Assembly: GCF_007859275.1 (NCBI RefSeq)
Contig: NZ_VOHC01000028.1
Coordinates: forward strand, 248,001 to 312,000
Reading direction: 5' to 3'
Source of the DNA: Planomicrobium sp. CPCC 101079
Lineage (GTDB): Bacteria; Bacillota; Bacilli; Bacillales_A; Planococcaceae
Length of the DNA stretch: 64,000 nucleotides
The first letter of the stretch is position 1. Each line of letters starts with the position of its first letter. Below, one piece after another: positions 25,350 through 33,890 of the stretch. The notes under the pieces were generated by a model. That model was not told the DNA's origin. It searched no databases and worked only from the letters and a program-made list of their open reading frames with translations. The position numbers and the translations under genes are program-made.

Positions 25350-25364
25350 TTATAATGATTATTA
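25350..25364 (+). promoter_or_regulatory. PerR box upstream of katA
   Basis: TTATAATGATTATTA matches the PerR consensus TTATAATNATTATAA at all fixed positions but one. A weaker related sequence, TTATCATTGTTATTG, lies at 25393-25407, closer to the start. A promoter with TTGATT and TATCAT hexamers is possible between them. PerR represses katA in B. subtilis until peroxide oxidises it. Confidence 0.8.
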
Positions 25365-25445
25365 ATAAGTATTGATTTTTAAATGAAAAATGTTATCATT
25401 GTTATTGTAGTATTATAACTAAAATGAGAATGAGGTGTTCGATTA

Positions 25446-26912
25446 ATGAGTACAGATAAAAGAGCTCTAACTACTAGCTGGGGTGCCCCAGTCGGAGACA
25501 ACCAAAACTCACAGACAGCTGGACAACGCGGCCCTGTCCTATTGCAAGATGTTCATCTTCTTGAGAAATTGGCTCACTTTAACAGAGAACGGGTTCCTGA
25601 GCGCGTAGTGCACGCAAAAGGCGCAGGTGCACACGGTTATTTTGAAGTTACAAACGATGTGACCAAGTACACAAAAGCCGCTTTCTTGTCAGAGGTTGGC
25701 AAAAAGACAGATATGTTCGCGCGCTTCTCAACAGTAGCTGGTGAAAACGGATCTGCAGACACAGTTCGCGATCCTCGAGGGTTTGCATTGAAGTTCTATA
25801 CTGAAGAAGGAAACTATGATTTAGTCGGCAATAACACACCGATTTTCTTCATCCAAGATGCAATCAAATTCCCTGACTTTATCCATACACAAAAACGCGA
25901 TCCAAAAACTCACTTGAAAAACCCTAACGCTGTATGGGACTTCTGGTCATTGTCACCTGAATCTTTGCACCAAGTTACATATTTAATGGGCGACCGCGGA
26001 ATTCCTGCTACTCTTCGCCATATGCATGGATTCGGAAGCCATACATTCAAATGGACAAACGCAGAAGGCAAGTCTGTTTGGGTTAAATATCATATGTTGA
26101 CTGAGCAAGGCATCAAAAACATCACGCAAGATGTGGCTGATAAAATTGCCGGCGAAAACCCTGATTTCCATACGGAAGATTTGTTCAACGCCATCGAAGA
26201 GGGCGACTTCCCTGCTTGGAAAATGTATGTTCAAATTATGCCATTGGAAGATGCGAACACATATCGCTTCGACCCATTCGATGTAACAAAAACTTGGTCT
26301 CACAAAGACTATCCGTTGATCGAAGTTGGCCGCATGGTGCTCGACCGCAACCCGGAAAACTACTTTGCTGAAGTTGAACAAGCGACGTTCTCACCTGGAA
26401 CATTGGTTCCTGGCATCGATGTGTCACCGGACAAAATGCTGCAAGGCCGTTTATTTGCGTATCATGATGCTCACCGTTACCGTGTAGGCGCTAACCACCA
26501 AATGCTGCCGATCAATGCAGCCAAAAACCAAGTGAACAATTACCAGCGCGACGGCCAAATGAACTTTGGCAAAAACGGCGGTGGCTCTGTTTATTACGAG
26601 CCAAACAGCTTTAGCGGCCCAACTGAAACTGCAGCTGCAAAACCAGCTCCGCTTGAAATCTCAGGCGTTACAGATTCAGTTCCATACTTTAAAGAAGATT
26701 ATTACACGCAGCCTGGCGACCTTTACCGCCTGCAAAGCCCAGAAGAACAAGAACGCCTTGTTGCTACGTTCGTCGGCGGCTTAAGTGCAGTAACTGTTGA
26801 GGAAATAAAACTTCGCCAAATCGGCCACCTATACAAAGCAGATCCTGAGTTCGGAACTCGTGTTGCAGAAGGTCTTGGCTTGCCAGTTCCTGGGCTGGCT
26901 GAAACTATCTGA
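25446..26912 (+). CDS. katA: Heme catalase (monofunctional, clade 3)
   Basis: Decomposes hydrogen peroxide in the cytosol. The 488-residue product has the catalytic histidine region [16 protein letters not shown] (about 56-71), the catalytic asparagine in [13 protein letters not shown] (about 131), and the proximal heme ligand motif [14 protein letters not shown] (about 338-351) with the tyrosine. Length and sequence fit the small-subunit KatA group of Bacillales. Start ATG at 25446 follows GAGGTG. A PerR box 81-96 bases upstream predicts induction by peroxide. It is followed by a strong terminator and so stands alone. Confidence 0.96.
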   Translation: MSTDKRALTTSWGAPVGDNQNSQTAGQRGPVLLQDVHLLEKLAHFNRERVPERVVHAKGAGAHGYFEVTNDVTKYTKAAFLSEVGKKTDMFARFSTVAGENGSADTVRDPRGFALKFYTEEGNYDLVGNNTPIFFIQDAIKFPDFIHTQKRDPKTHLKNPNAVWDFWSLSPESLHQVTYLMGDRGIPATLRHMHGFGSHTFKWTNAEGKSVWVKYHMLTEQGIKNITQDVADKIAGENPDFHTEDLFNAIEEGDFPAWKMYVQIMPLEDANTYRFDPFDVTKTWSHKDYPLIEVGRMVLDRNPENYFAEVEQATFSPGTLVPGIDVSPDKMLQGRLFAYHDAHRYRVGANHQMLPINAAKNQVNNYQRDGQMNFGKNGGGSVYYEPNSFSGPTETAAAKPAPLEISGVTDSVPYFKEDYYTQPGDLYRLQSPEEQERLVATFVGGLSAVTVEEIKLRQIGHLYKADPEFGTRVAEGLGLPVPGLAETI

Positions 26913-26941
26913 TTCTTATTTCTGTCGTGATATTCTCAATT

Positions 26942-26975
26942 AGCAGCCGCCTTTTCAAAGGGCGGCTGCTTTTTA
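26942..26975 (+). terminator. Terminator after katA
   Basis: AGCAGCCGCC / GGCGGCTGCT perfect stem, TTTCAAA-type loop, then TTTTTAT. Confidence 0.9.
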
Positions 26976-26983
26976 TATACAAA

Positions 26984-27014
26984 AAAGAGGATGCCAGACT
27001 TTGGCACCCTCTTT
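26984..27014 (-). terminator. Terminator after hemY
   Basis: Minus-strand AAGAGGGTGCCA / TGGCATCCTCTT stem followed by TTTTTG; directly abuts the hemY stop. Confidence 0.82.
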
Positions 27015-28412
27015 TCATCTTTCTTTCACTAGCTCTTTTCCAATTTTCTCAGCCAAGTTTTTTCCGTTCTGGATGCAGGCACCGATGCCGACACCATAAT
27101 AGGAAGCTCCGGCAAGCTTGATATTCGGCACCAGGGCAGCCATCTTTTCTTCTAATGCGCTAATGGCAGACTTATGGTGCATATGATAGTTTGGCATTAA
27201 GCTTTTCCAATTTGTCACTTGGATAACTGAAGGTGCGGCTTTTATTTTTAAGCTTTTTTCGATATCGCTTAAGGCAACTTCAACCAATTTTGATTCTGAC
27301 AAATCTTTCAGCTTTGCATACGAGGGATGCGAGCTCTTATAAAATAAGCGGACAAGTAAATTATGTTTTTGAGATGTATGCGCCCATTTTCTGCTCGTCC
27401 ATGTACATGCGTTGCACTGTAAATCGCTTTCTTGCGTAACAATAAAGCCAGTGCCATCTGCAGGGAGTTCAGCATCCGGAATTTCAAATCCTAAATAGAT
27501 GCTAATTAATGAAGAATCCAACAATTGATCGAATTCCGGATTCAATTCGTGGAGTCCCAGCACTTTCTGTGCAGCAGCATGCGGCGTAGCCAACACAATA
27601 TAATCAGCAACAAGTTCTTCTCCAGTCTCGAGTTCAATACTATAACGGCCTCCCTGTTTTGATATCCGTTTTGTACCGATGCCTTTTCGAATTACAGCAC
27701 TATCCAAGCTCGCCTCCAGCCGGTCAATCAGTACACTCATACCTTCATCAAACGATATGAATTTTTTATTGGCTGCGCCTTGGAAACGCTGCTTGTTTTC
27801 CCCTAACCCTTTGATAATGCTGCCATATTTGTTTTTGTAATCGACGAGATATGGCAATGTCGAAGCAAGCGTCAGCTCGTATAGGTTTCCTGAGTAAACG
27901 CCGGACAGAACTGGAGCAATTTGATTTTTGACCAGTTCTTCCCCAAGAAACTCTTCTAGGAAATCGCCTATCGAGCTATTGCGTGTGTAGTTTTCATTTA
28001 GGGTTTCAAAGTCGCGCAGTGCTGCTTTCTTCCCTTCCTCTGAAATCAGAGTTGAGCTAAATAATGCTTCTTCGTTCATTGGAATGCCAAATACCGTATC
28101 TGCAGGGATGGCATGAAGTTCATTGTTGGCGTATAAATACGAAATACCGGTGCCGTTATAGACAATCCGGTCCTCCAAATCCAAATCTTGAATGAGCGGC
28201 ATTACGCTTTCGTTTCGGGCTACAATAGAGTCGGCACCGGTCTCCATGATAAACTCCCCATCTTTTACGGTTCGAATTTTCCCACCCAGCTCCGCTTGCT
28301 GTTCGATGAGCACCAAGTCCAAATCAAGGCTCTGCTCTTTTTTTAACTTCTGCAAATAATGCATGGCGGAGAGGCCTGTAATGCCTCCACCGATAACAAC
28401 CGCTGTTTTCAT
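27015..28412 (-). CDS. hemY: Coproporphyrinogen/protoporphyrinogen III oxidase HemY (CgoX)
   Basis: FAD-dependent oxidase that aromatises coproporphyrinogen III in the coproporphyrin-dependent heme pathway of Gram-positive bacteria. The FAD motif GGGITGLSAMHYL lies at residues 7-19 and a second FAD contact region EQQAELGGKIRTV near 37-49; the C-terminal YYGVGIGACIQNGKNLAE (about 440) is typical. I start at the ATG at 28412, with AAGGAG nine bases upstream; the ATG six bases earlier has too little space. Length is 465 residues. In Bacillus it usually follows hemEH, but here it stands alone, followed by a terminator. It sits next to the heme enzyme catalase. Confidence 0.92.
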   Translation of the reverse strand: MKTAVVIGGGITGLSAMHYLQKLKKEQSLDLDLVLIEQQAELGGKIRTVKDGEFIMETGADSIVARNESVMPLIQDLDLEDRIVYNGTGISYLYANNELHAIPADTVFGIPMNEEALFSSTLISEEGKKAALRDFETLNENYTRNSSIGDFLEEFLGEELVKNQIAPVLSGVYSGNLYELTLASTLPYLVDYKNKYGSIIKGLGENKQRFQGAANKKFISFDEGMSVLIDRLEASLDSAVIRKGIGTKRISKQGGRYSIELETGEELVADYIVLATPHAAAQKVLGLHELNPEFDQLLDSSLISIYLGFEIPDAELPADGTGFIVTQESDLQCNACTWTSRKWAHTSQKHNLLVRLFYKSSHPSYAKLKDLSESKLVEVALSDIEKSLKIKAAPSVIQVTNWKSLMPNYHMHHKSAISALEEKMAALVPNIKLAGASYYGVGIGACIQNGKNLAEKIGKELVKER

Positions 28413-28563
28413 CCACATTCACTCCTTATTGTTGTCTCTATTTTACCAACAATCAAACGGCATAGAGACAAGATATTTTGTCATTTTAGGCACGCTTTTA
28501 TTGCTATTCCCTGTTAAGACTGGTTTTATTAAAGAAACGGATTTTTTTAAAGGAGAGACTAAG

Positions 28564-29124
28564 ATGTTAAATGCAGTGGATCAAAATATCGTCAACAGAC
28601 GCACCATTAAGGCTTTTAAACAAGACCCTGTTGAGGTGGAAGAAATTATTGAATTGTTGAATATCGCAAAATGGGCACCAAACCATAAAGTAAATGAACC
28701 ATGGCGTTTCCAGTTATATGCGGGTGCCGGGAAAGACAAATTCGTCCAGGCTTATGTGGACGCTATGCCGACCGTCGAAGGGGAAGTTTCACAGAAGGTG
28801 AAGAATAAGGCGCAGTATTTTCGGGACATTCCGTTGCATTTGGTGGTAATTATGCCAGAAGATCCTCGCCAAAGAAGATGGGATGAAGACTATGGCGCTA
28901 TTTCTTCTCTTATCCAAAATTTCCAGCTTGCCGCTTGGGAGCGCGGAATTGGCATGATTTGGCGGTCGAATGATTGGATTTACGATCCAAAGTTCCGTGA
29001 AGCAATCGGCGTAGCGCCTGGCGAAAAAATTGTCGCAACATTAATGATCGGCTACCCGAAGCATGTGCCGGAGAAACGGCCACGCACCGATATCCGCGAG
29101 AAATTGATTATTATTAATGAATAA
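28564..29124 (+). CDS. Nitroreductase family flavoprotein
   Basis: FMN-binding oxidoreductase of 186 residues. NRRTIKAFKQDPV (near 11-23) and IAKWAPNHKVNEPWRF (about 37-52) form the FMN contact region of the nitroreductase fold, and the C-terminal VATLMIGYPK (about 158-167) is conserved. I start at the ATG at 28564, directly after AAAGGAGA; longer frames upstream overlap hemY antisense and have no support. It most resembles the YdjA/YfhC-type small nitroreductases. The substrate is unknown. Convergent with coaW, with which it shares a terminator. Confidence 0.88.
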   Translation: MLNAVDQNIVNRRTIKAFKQDPVEVEEIIELLNIAKWAPNHKVNEPWRFQLYAGAGKDKFVQAYVDAMPTVEGEVSQKVKNKAQYFRDIPLHLVVIMPEDPRQRRWDEDYGAISSLIQNFQLAAWERGIGMIWRSNDWIYDPKFREAIGVAPGEKIVATLMIGYPKHVPEKRPRTDIREKLIIINE

Positions 29125-29128
29125 ACGC

Positions 29129-29163
29129 AAAAAAGATGGCGCAAGATATGCGCCATCTTTTTA
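29129..29163 (+). terminator. Bidirectional terminator between nitroreductase and coaW
   Basis: AAAAAGATGGCGCA / TGCGCCATCTTTTT stem with A-rich and T-rich flanks on both sides. Confidence 0.9.
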
Positions 29164-29964
29164 TTTTACAAGGGATAAGGCTCCCACTGCTCCTGAAAAT
29201 TCTCCGTTTTCAAGAAATAGCGGTTCGGCACCGCGCAGCACGGTATAGCTAGTTACCACTTCTTTAAGCAGGGGGTTTTGGTAAAACGACGATCCGATGT
29301 AAATGATGGTCGAAACTCCGCATTGTTTAGCGGCGTGGACACTAACCGTACTGACTGTTTCGCCGACCAATCCGATGACTGTCGCTAACAATTCTTCTTT
29401 TGACAGTTGTCCTGCAACTCCCATAAGGTTATTTCCGAAATTACTGGCCGTCAATTCTCCAGATATCGGCGGTTCTTTTCCTTCATAAATATGTTTTACT
29501 TTTAAATCGATTCGATCTCTTGAACCGGCGCTTGCCATCCTTACAATTTCCTCGAAATCGGTTACACCGGTCAACAAATGCGCTAGTCCAAGTAAAGTCC
29601 CACCGCCGACCCCTGTTCCGCCGATTCGTTCTTGACGATTGTTTTCGATGCAATGAATGGATGTCCCCGTTCCAACATTTGTGACTAAATAGGAATCTTC
29701 ACTGCGCTCCATACGCTCTAGCAACAACTTCACGCCAAGGTGGGTTGCTTCAAACTCTACTATCTCCTTAACCTCTTTATCTAACAAAGAAAGAAGAACT
29801 CCCGCTTTCCCTCCCGTTACGCAAACACGGCTTCCGCTATGGTTGTTCACCCAAGAAGCTACCTTCTCGATTTCAGCAATCGGAAACTTAGTGAAGTGAA
29901 GCGTATCGTTTTCGGCGTAAGCCACTTTAATCAGCGTACCGCCCGCATCTATTCCGAAAATCAT
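29161..29964 (-). CDS. coaW: Type II pantothenate kinase
   Basis: Phosphorylates pantothenate, the first step of coenzyme A synthesis. The 267-residue product begins IFGIDAGGTLIKVAY, the ASKHA-fold phosphate 1 motif, and has VTNVGTGTSIHCI (about 92-105) and a GGTGVGGGTLLGL region (about 116-128), as in Staphylococcus aureus CoaW. This enzyme type is not feedback-inhibited by CoA and is typical of Staphylococcus and some Bacillales. The gene stands alone with its own terminator. Identification is confident; the phosphorylation of other acyl-pantothenates is not excluded. Confidence 0.92.
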   Translation of the reverse strand: MIFGIDAGGTLIKVAYAENDTLHFTKFPIAEIEKVASWVNNHSGSRVCVTGGKAGVLLSLLDKEVKEIVEFEATHLGVKLLLERMERSEDSYLVTNVGTGTSIHCIENNRQERIGGTGVGGGTLLGLAHLLTGVTDFEEIVRMASAGSRDRIDLKVKHIYEGKEPPISGELTASNFGNNLMGVAGQLSKEELLATVIGLVGETVSTVSVHAAKQCGVSTIIYIGSSFYQNPLLKEVVTSYTVLRGAEPLFLENGEFSGAVGALSLVK

Positions 29965-30256
29965 TTTCGCACCTGCTCTTTCTCGCGTTTTCCAATGAAA
30001 ATACCAGCTTTTTATCCCGCCTTAACGGTCAGCTGGAATGAAGAAACCCCTACTTAATAAAATTTCTCTTTATACACACAAATGGAATTTTATCATACTA
30101 ATTTGCCCTATGGCATACTTTTCGACCCACTTCCAATTTTTTAAAAATTCTGCTAGAAATTACCCAGATTTTATTTTACAATATATTCAGTATATTCATT
30201 CTATTAAGGCATAAGTATTAGCATCCGCGCTAAATTACCTAAAAGGAGACTGATTT

Positions 30257-30490
30257 ATGGAAATGATTATGGATAACAAACGATTGCCGATTATTATGTG
30301 CATTACTTTTGTCCTTGGCTTTTCTTGTGCTTCTTTGTCTGCCAGATATGAATTTTTGTATATAATGGTAACAGCCTTAATTATTGAAGTGTTTATTTTT
30401 GATGAAGACCGGAAGTTAAACATGTGGAAGTACATTACCGCCAACCTTCTTTTACTTTTTTCCGTATTCTCATTGTTTACTTTTATGTAA
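30257..30490 (+). CDS. Small two-helix membrane protein, unknown function
   Basis: A 77-residue protein with two predicted membrane helices (about residues 11-27 and 30-48) plus a hydrophobic C-terminus (58-77), joined by the charged loop FDEDRKLNMWKY. The ATG at 30257 follows AAAAGGAG with 8-base spacing, supporting a real gene. It stands 46 bases before the CPT-type kinase gene in the same direction, with no obvious terminator between them, so the two may be co-transcribed. I recognise no family. Confidence 0.65.
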   Translation: MEMIMDNKRLPIIMCITFVLGFSCASLSARYEFLYIMVTALIIEVFIFDEDRKLNMWKYITANLLLLFSVFSLFTFM

Positions 30491-30535
30491 TAGTATAATT
30501 AAGATCTGTATTATTATCGTGTTGGAGGAAGAAGT

Positions 30536-31090
30536 ATGGAAAAAGGAACCATCATTTTATTAAATGGAGTATCCAGTTCCGGAAAGACTACTTTGTCAAA
30601 GGAAATCGTCCGTTTGCTGCCCGATTATTTCCATCTAAGCATCGATGATTTTGATCTTGTCATCGAACAGATGGAAGACCGTGAAAAGGGCCGGTTAATC
30701 CCGGTGCCAACGGAATATTTTTTTCATCGGACCGTTGCGATGTTTTCGGACCGCGGTACAAACCTTGTTGTAGACCAGTTGCTGCACGACCGCTTCACCA
30801 TGGACGACTGTTTTAAGGTGCTTCAAGACTATCCTGTTTTTTTCGTCGGCGTTCATTGCCCGATTCAGGAGCTCGAGCAAAGAGAACGAGCAAGAGGAGA
30901 CCGGGAACCAGGCTTATCAAAACGGCAACTGCAATTTGTTCATCAGCAAAACGAACCGTATGATATCGAAGTAAATACTTTCCAAGAAAGTTATGCGGCT
31001 TCCGCAAAGAAAATCTGTGATAAACTCCAAGAACAAAAACCCCCGCATATTTGGGCCCTTATGGAGCACCGCAGCCAATTAACTACATAA
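30536..31090 (+). CDS. Chloramphenicol phosphotransferase (CPT)-family kinase
   Basis: P-loop kinase of 184 residues related to the CPT family. Walker A is GVSSSGKTT (residues 11-19); a DDFDL motif (about 37-41) and VVDQLLHDR (about 77-85) follow, as in AAA-type phosphotransferases. The name comes from a Streptomyces enzyme that phosphorylates chloramphenicol; most homologues in Bacillales have unknown substrates, so resistance should not be assumed. The ATG at 30536 follows GGAGGAAG. A terminator follows the gene, which it may share with the convergent binding-protein gene. Confidence 0.8.
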   Translation: MEKGTIILLNGVSSSGKTTLSKEIVRLLPDYFHLSIDDFDLVIEQMEDREKGRLIPVPTEYFFHRTVAMFSDRGTNLVVDQLLHDRFTMDDCFKVLQDYPVFFVGVHCPIQELEQRERARGDREPGLSKRQLQFVHQQNEPYDIEVNTFQESYAASAKKICDKLQEQKPPHIWALMEHRSQLTT

Positions 31091-31136
31091 AAAACAAGCC
31101 GCCTCTCTTTGTCCAAAAGGAAGGTGGCTTGTTTTG
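31091..31136 (+). terminator. Bidirectional terminator
   Basis: AAAACAAGCCGCC / GGTGGCTTGTTTT stem; placed between the CPT-type gene and the minus-strand peptide-binding lipoprotein. Confidence 0.8.
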
Positions 31137-31157
31137 CCATGAAATCATTGAGGCTGT

Positions 31158-32795
31158 TTATTGATTGGTCAAATAGACTTCAGTCAGTAAATCGTTGCTC
31201 ATTGGGTGCGGCTCGTAACCCTCTACATAATTCATCTGCGCCAGCGGCGGCGTGGTGTATGCCAGCATGACCCAAGGCGCGTCTTGTTGGAAAAGCTGCT
31301 GCGCTTGTTTGTATAATTCGATTCGCTTGTCCTGATCAATTGTTTCACGCGCTTCCGTAATCAATGATGTGAATTCATCACTCTTATAAAAAGCAATATT
31401 TTGGGCCGGCTTTTCCGTATTGGTTTTACTGAGGTTCGGATATAGGAAATTGTCCGGATCGGCCATGACGCCTGTCCAGCCATACATCGCCATACTGTGC
31501 TTCCCTTGTTTTGTATCATCCAAATAAGTTGCCCATTCCGAAGAAATGATTTCTGCTGTGATGCCGACTTCAGCCAAATCCGATTGGATAGCTTCTGCAA
31601 TTTTCACCGGTTCCGGCAAATAAGGGCGCGGGTTGCTCATCGTATACAATTCCGTTTCAAAACCGTTTTCATAACCCGCTTCTGCCAATAGTTTTTTCGC
31701 TTCTTCTACATTGTAGTCATATGGTTTTAATGTGTCATCATATCCCCATAGCGATGGAGGCAACGGACTTGTAGCGGTTTCTGCAAGGCCATTATAGAAA
31801 GCGTTGATGATTTCTTCCTTGTTGATAGCCATATTAATTGCTTGGCGCACTTTTGGGTCATCAAACGGCTCTTTTTCGGTATTGAGGGCCATATAGCCGA
31901 TATTGAAACTTGGGCGTTTCAATAATTCCAGTCCTTGCGTTTCTTCAACCATATCCGTATCGGTTGCATTCATGCCATCCAATATATCGATTTCCCCTGT
32001 TTGCAATGCATTAAGCCGAGCGGAGTTTTCTGGTATTACTTGGAAAATGACTGTATCCAAATAGGGTTTGCCTTCCATCCAATAATCGGGGTTTTTGGCT
32101 AATGTAATGGTATTGTTTCGGTTCCATTCTTCAAATGTAAATGGTCCTGTACCGACTGGATGCTCATTTACATCGCCCTCAAATTGCTCAATCGCTGCTG
32201 GGCTGGCGATTCCAAACATCGAAATAGCCAAGTAGCTCAAAAATGGAGCAGTTTTCCGCTTCAACTTTATTTCAAGTTCATATTCACCGGTCGCTTTTAC
32301 ATGTTCGATTAAATGGTTTTCATCCCCTTTAAATCCTCCATATAGAAATGGATAGTAAGGAAAATCACCTTTGTGGTATGGATTTTCCGGATCCATCCAT
32401 CGTTCAAAGTTAAACACGACGGCTTCAGCATTAAAATCGGTTCCATCATGGAATTTAACTCCTTTACGCAGCTGGAACGTCCATGTTAATTCATCTTCAC
32501 TTGAACTGTATTCCGTCGCCAACTTTGGTTGCAGTTCTAAGTTTTCATCATACTCAAGCAGCGTTTCAAAAATATTATGCGTCACTCGTATGGACTCTCC
32601 GTCCGTCACATTAATCGGATCTAAGCTTACGGCATCAGCTCCCCGCCCATAAACAAGCGTCCCTCCTTGCTTCTCTGCTTCAGAAACCGTACCGCCGCTT
32701 TCAGCGGGCGCAGCTTCGTTTCCCCCTGAACAAGCGGATAACATTAATGTAAACACCAGCATTAAGTGAAACTGGCCAAATTTTTTTAGTTTCAT
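31158..32795 (-). CDS. Oligopeptide/nickel ABC transporter substrate-binding lipoprotein (SBP family 5)
   Basis: Extracellular solute-binding protein of 545 residues, lipid-anchored (signal peptide ending LSACSGG near residue 20). The family 5 signature DAVSLDPINVTDGESIRVTHNIFETL covers about residues 53-78, and the fold runs to the end. Members bind peptides, nickel chelates or heme. The ATG at 32795 follows GGGGGAAG. No permease or ATPase gene is nearby, so it is an orphan binding protein that must use a transporter encoded elsewhere, or else it acts alone. It is divergent from the hydrolase at 32995. Confidence 0.9.
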   Translation of the reverse strand: MKLKKFGQFHLMLVFTLMLSACSGGNEAAPAESGGTVSEAEKQGGTLVYGRGADAVSLDPINVTDGESIRVTHNIFETLLEYDENLELQPKLATEYSSSEDELTWTFQLRKGVKFHDGTDFNAEAVVFNFERWMDPENPYHKGDFPYYPFLYGGFKGDENHLIEHVKATGEYELEIKLKRKTAPFLSYLAISMFGIASPAAIEQFEGDVNEHPVGTGPFTFEEWNRNNTITLAKNPDYWMEGKPYLDTVIFQVIPENSARLNALQTGEIDILDGMNATDTDMVEETQGLELLKRPSFNIGYMALNTEKEPFDDPKVRQAINMAINKEEIINAFYNGLAETATSPLPPSLWGYDDTLKPYDYNVEEAKKLLAEAGYENGFETELYTMSNPRPYLPEPVKIAEAIQSDLAEVGITAEIISSEWATYLDDTKQGKHSMAMYGWTGVMADPDNFLYPNLSKTNTEKPAQNIAFYKSDEFTSLITEARETIDQDKRIELYKQAQQLFQQDAPWVMLAYTTPPLAQMNYVEGYEPHPMSNDLLTEVYLTNQ

Positions 32796-32994
32796 CTTTC
32801 TTCCCCCTTTCGGTTGTCGAAATATTTTTAATTATACGAAAGTTATGAGCAATTTTCTATAACCTTAGCAAATTTTTATGTTTTTTTATTTTCCTTCTAT
32901 TTATTAGCCTAGCTTTTGCTGATAAGGGTATAGAGGAACAATCACATTAGGGTTGTACCCATCGTTACATTCCCATGAGAAGTGGAGGATATTT

Positions 32995-33783
32995 ATGCCT
33001 TATGCAACTATAGAAGAATCAGTTTCCCTTTATTTTGAGACGCATGGCACCGGACTGCCGATTGTCTTCATCCATCCGCCTGTCATTGGCCATCGAGTTT
33101 TTAAGCATCAGCAGAAGCTTTCCAAGCATTATCAAATTATCTTTTATGATCTCCGCGGCCACGGCCAAAGCTCGAATGGAGAGGCACCTCTGTCCATCTT
33201 CCTCTTAGCTACTGATTTAAAAAAATTGCTCGATGAAATCGGCGTCGAAAAAGCGGTGATTTGCGGTTTTTCAAATGGAGGTACCATTGCACAGGAATTT
33301 GCTTTGTTGTACCCTGAACGGACAGCCGCTTTAATATTAAGCGGTGGATATTCCCGGGTAAACAGCCCCAACCTATACGGTTTACTTCATTTCGCTATGT
33401 TGATGGCAAAGTTGGGTAAAGTCCCTTTTCTCGCCAAGCTGCAAGCCAGAACTCATAAGTATTTTAAAGAAGATGAACAAGAGTTTTTCAATTACGGCAA
33501 AAACGCCGATGCCCAAAAGGTCTATGAATATTGCCGGGCAGGACTTGACTATAATGCCAGTCTTTCCCTTCATCGTTTAGAGATGCCGATCTTATTGGTA
33601 TATGGCTCGTTTGAAGTGGCCATGCACCACTATGGAAAAGATTTTCAAAAAGCGGCTTCTCAAACGGAAATACAGTATATAAAAGGGGCTTCTCATAGAG
33701 TGCCCCCACGGCATTTCCTTAAATTCAACAGGGCCATCCATAAATTTTTGCAAAAACAAAACAAGCCATCTCCCCTTTCCTAG
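32995..33783 (+). CDS. Alpha/beta hydrolase
   Basis: Hydrolase of 262 residues. The oxyanion-hole segment is FIHPPVIGH (about 22-30), the strand DLRGHGQSS follows near 50-58, the nucleophile elbow is CGFSNGG (Ser near residue 93), and the C-terminal histidine lies in GASHRVPPRHF (about 230-240). The ATG at 32995 follows GTGGAGG; upstream in-frame starts lack a site. Substrate is unknown (ester, haloalkane-like or lactone hydrolases all share this architecture). The coding end forms part of the terminator hairpin: the stop codon sits in the loop. Confidence 0.85.
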   Translation: MPYATIEESVSLYFETHGTGLPIVFIHPPVIGHRVFKHQQKLSKHYQIIFYDLRGHGQSSNGEAPLSIFLLATDLKKLLDEIGVEKAVICGFSNGGTIAQEFALLYPERTAALILSGGYSRVNSPNLYGLLHFAMLMAKLGKVPFLAKLQARTHKYFKEDEQEFFNYGKNADAQKVYEYCRAGLDYNASLSLHRLEMPILLVYGSFEVAMHHYGKDFQKAASQTEIQYIKGASHRVPPRHFLKFNRAIHKFLQKQNKPSPLS

Positions 33784-33804
33784 AAGGGAGATGGCTTGTT
33801 TTCT
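33755..33804 (+). terminator. Terminator overlapping the end of the alpha/beta hydrolase gene
   Basis: ACAAGCCATCTCCC / GGGAGATGGCTTGT perfect stem followed by TTTTC. The TAG stop (33781-33783) is in the loop, so the last eight or so codons form the 5 prime arm. Confidence 0.88.
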
Positions 33805-33836
33805 GCCTAGGTGTTCCGTCATTGGTTCCAGTCTCA

Positions 33837-33870
33837 ACAAAAAACCGCCTTCTCTATAGAGAAAGCGGTT
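33837..33870 (-). terminator. Terminator after actP
   Basis: Minus-strand AACCGCTTTCTC / GAGAAGGCGGTT stem then TTTTTTG; just downstream of the symporter stop. Confidence 0.8.
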
Positions 33871-33890
33871 CTTCTGATTGATAAAATTAT

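Noticed and set aside
28363..28563. N-terminal extension of the nitroreductase
   Set aside because: It is antisense to hemY and its intergenic region; a strong ribosome-binding site precedes the ATG at 28564.
30536..31090. Chloramphenicol resistance determinant
   Set aside because: Only family-level similarity to the Streptomyces phosphotransferase; most relatives have unknown substrates and there is no resistance context.
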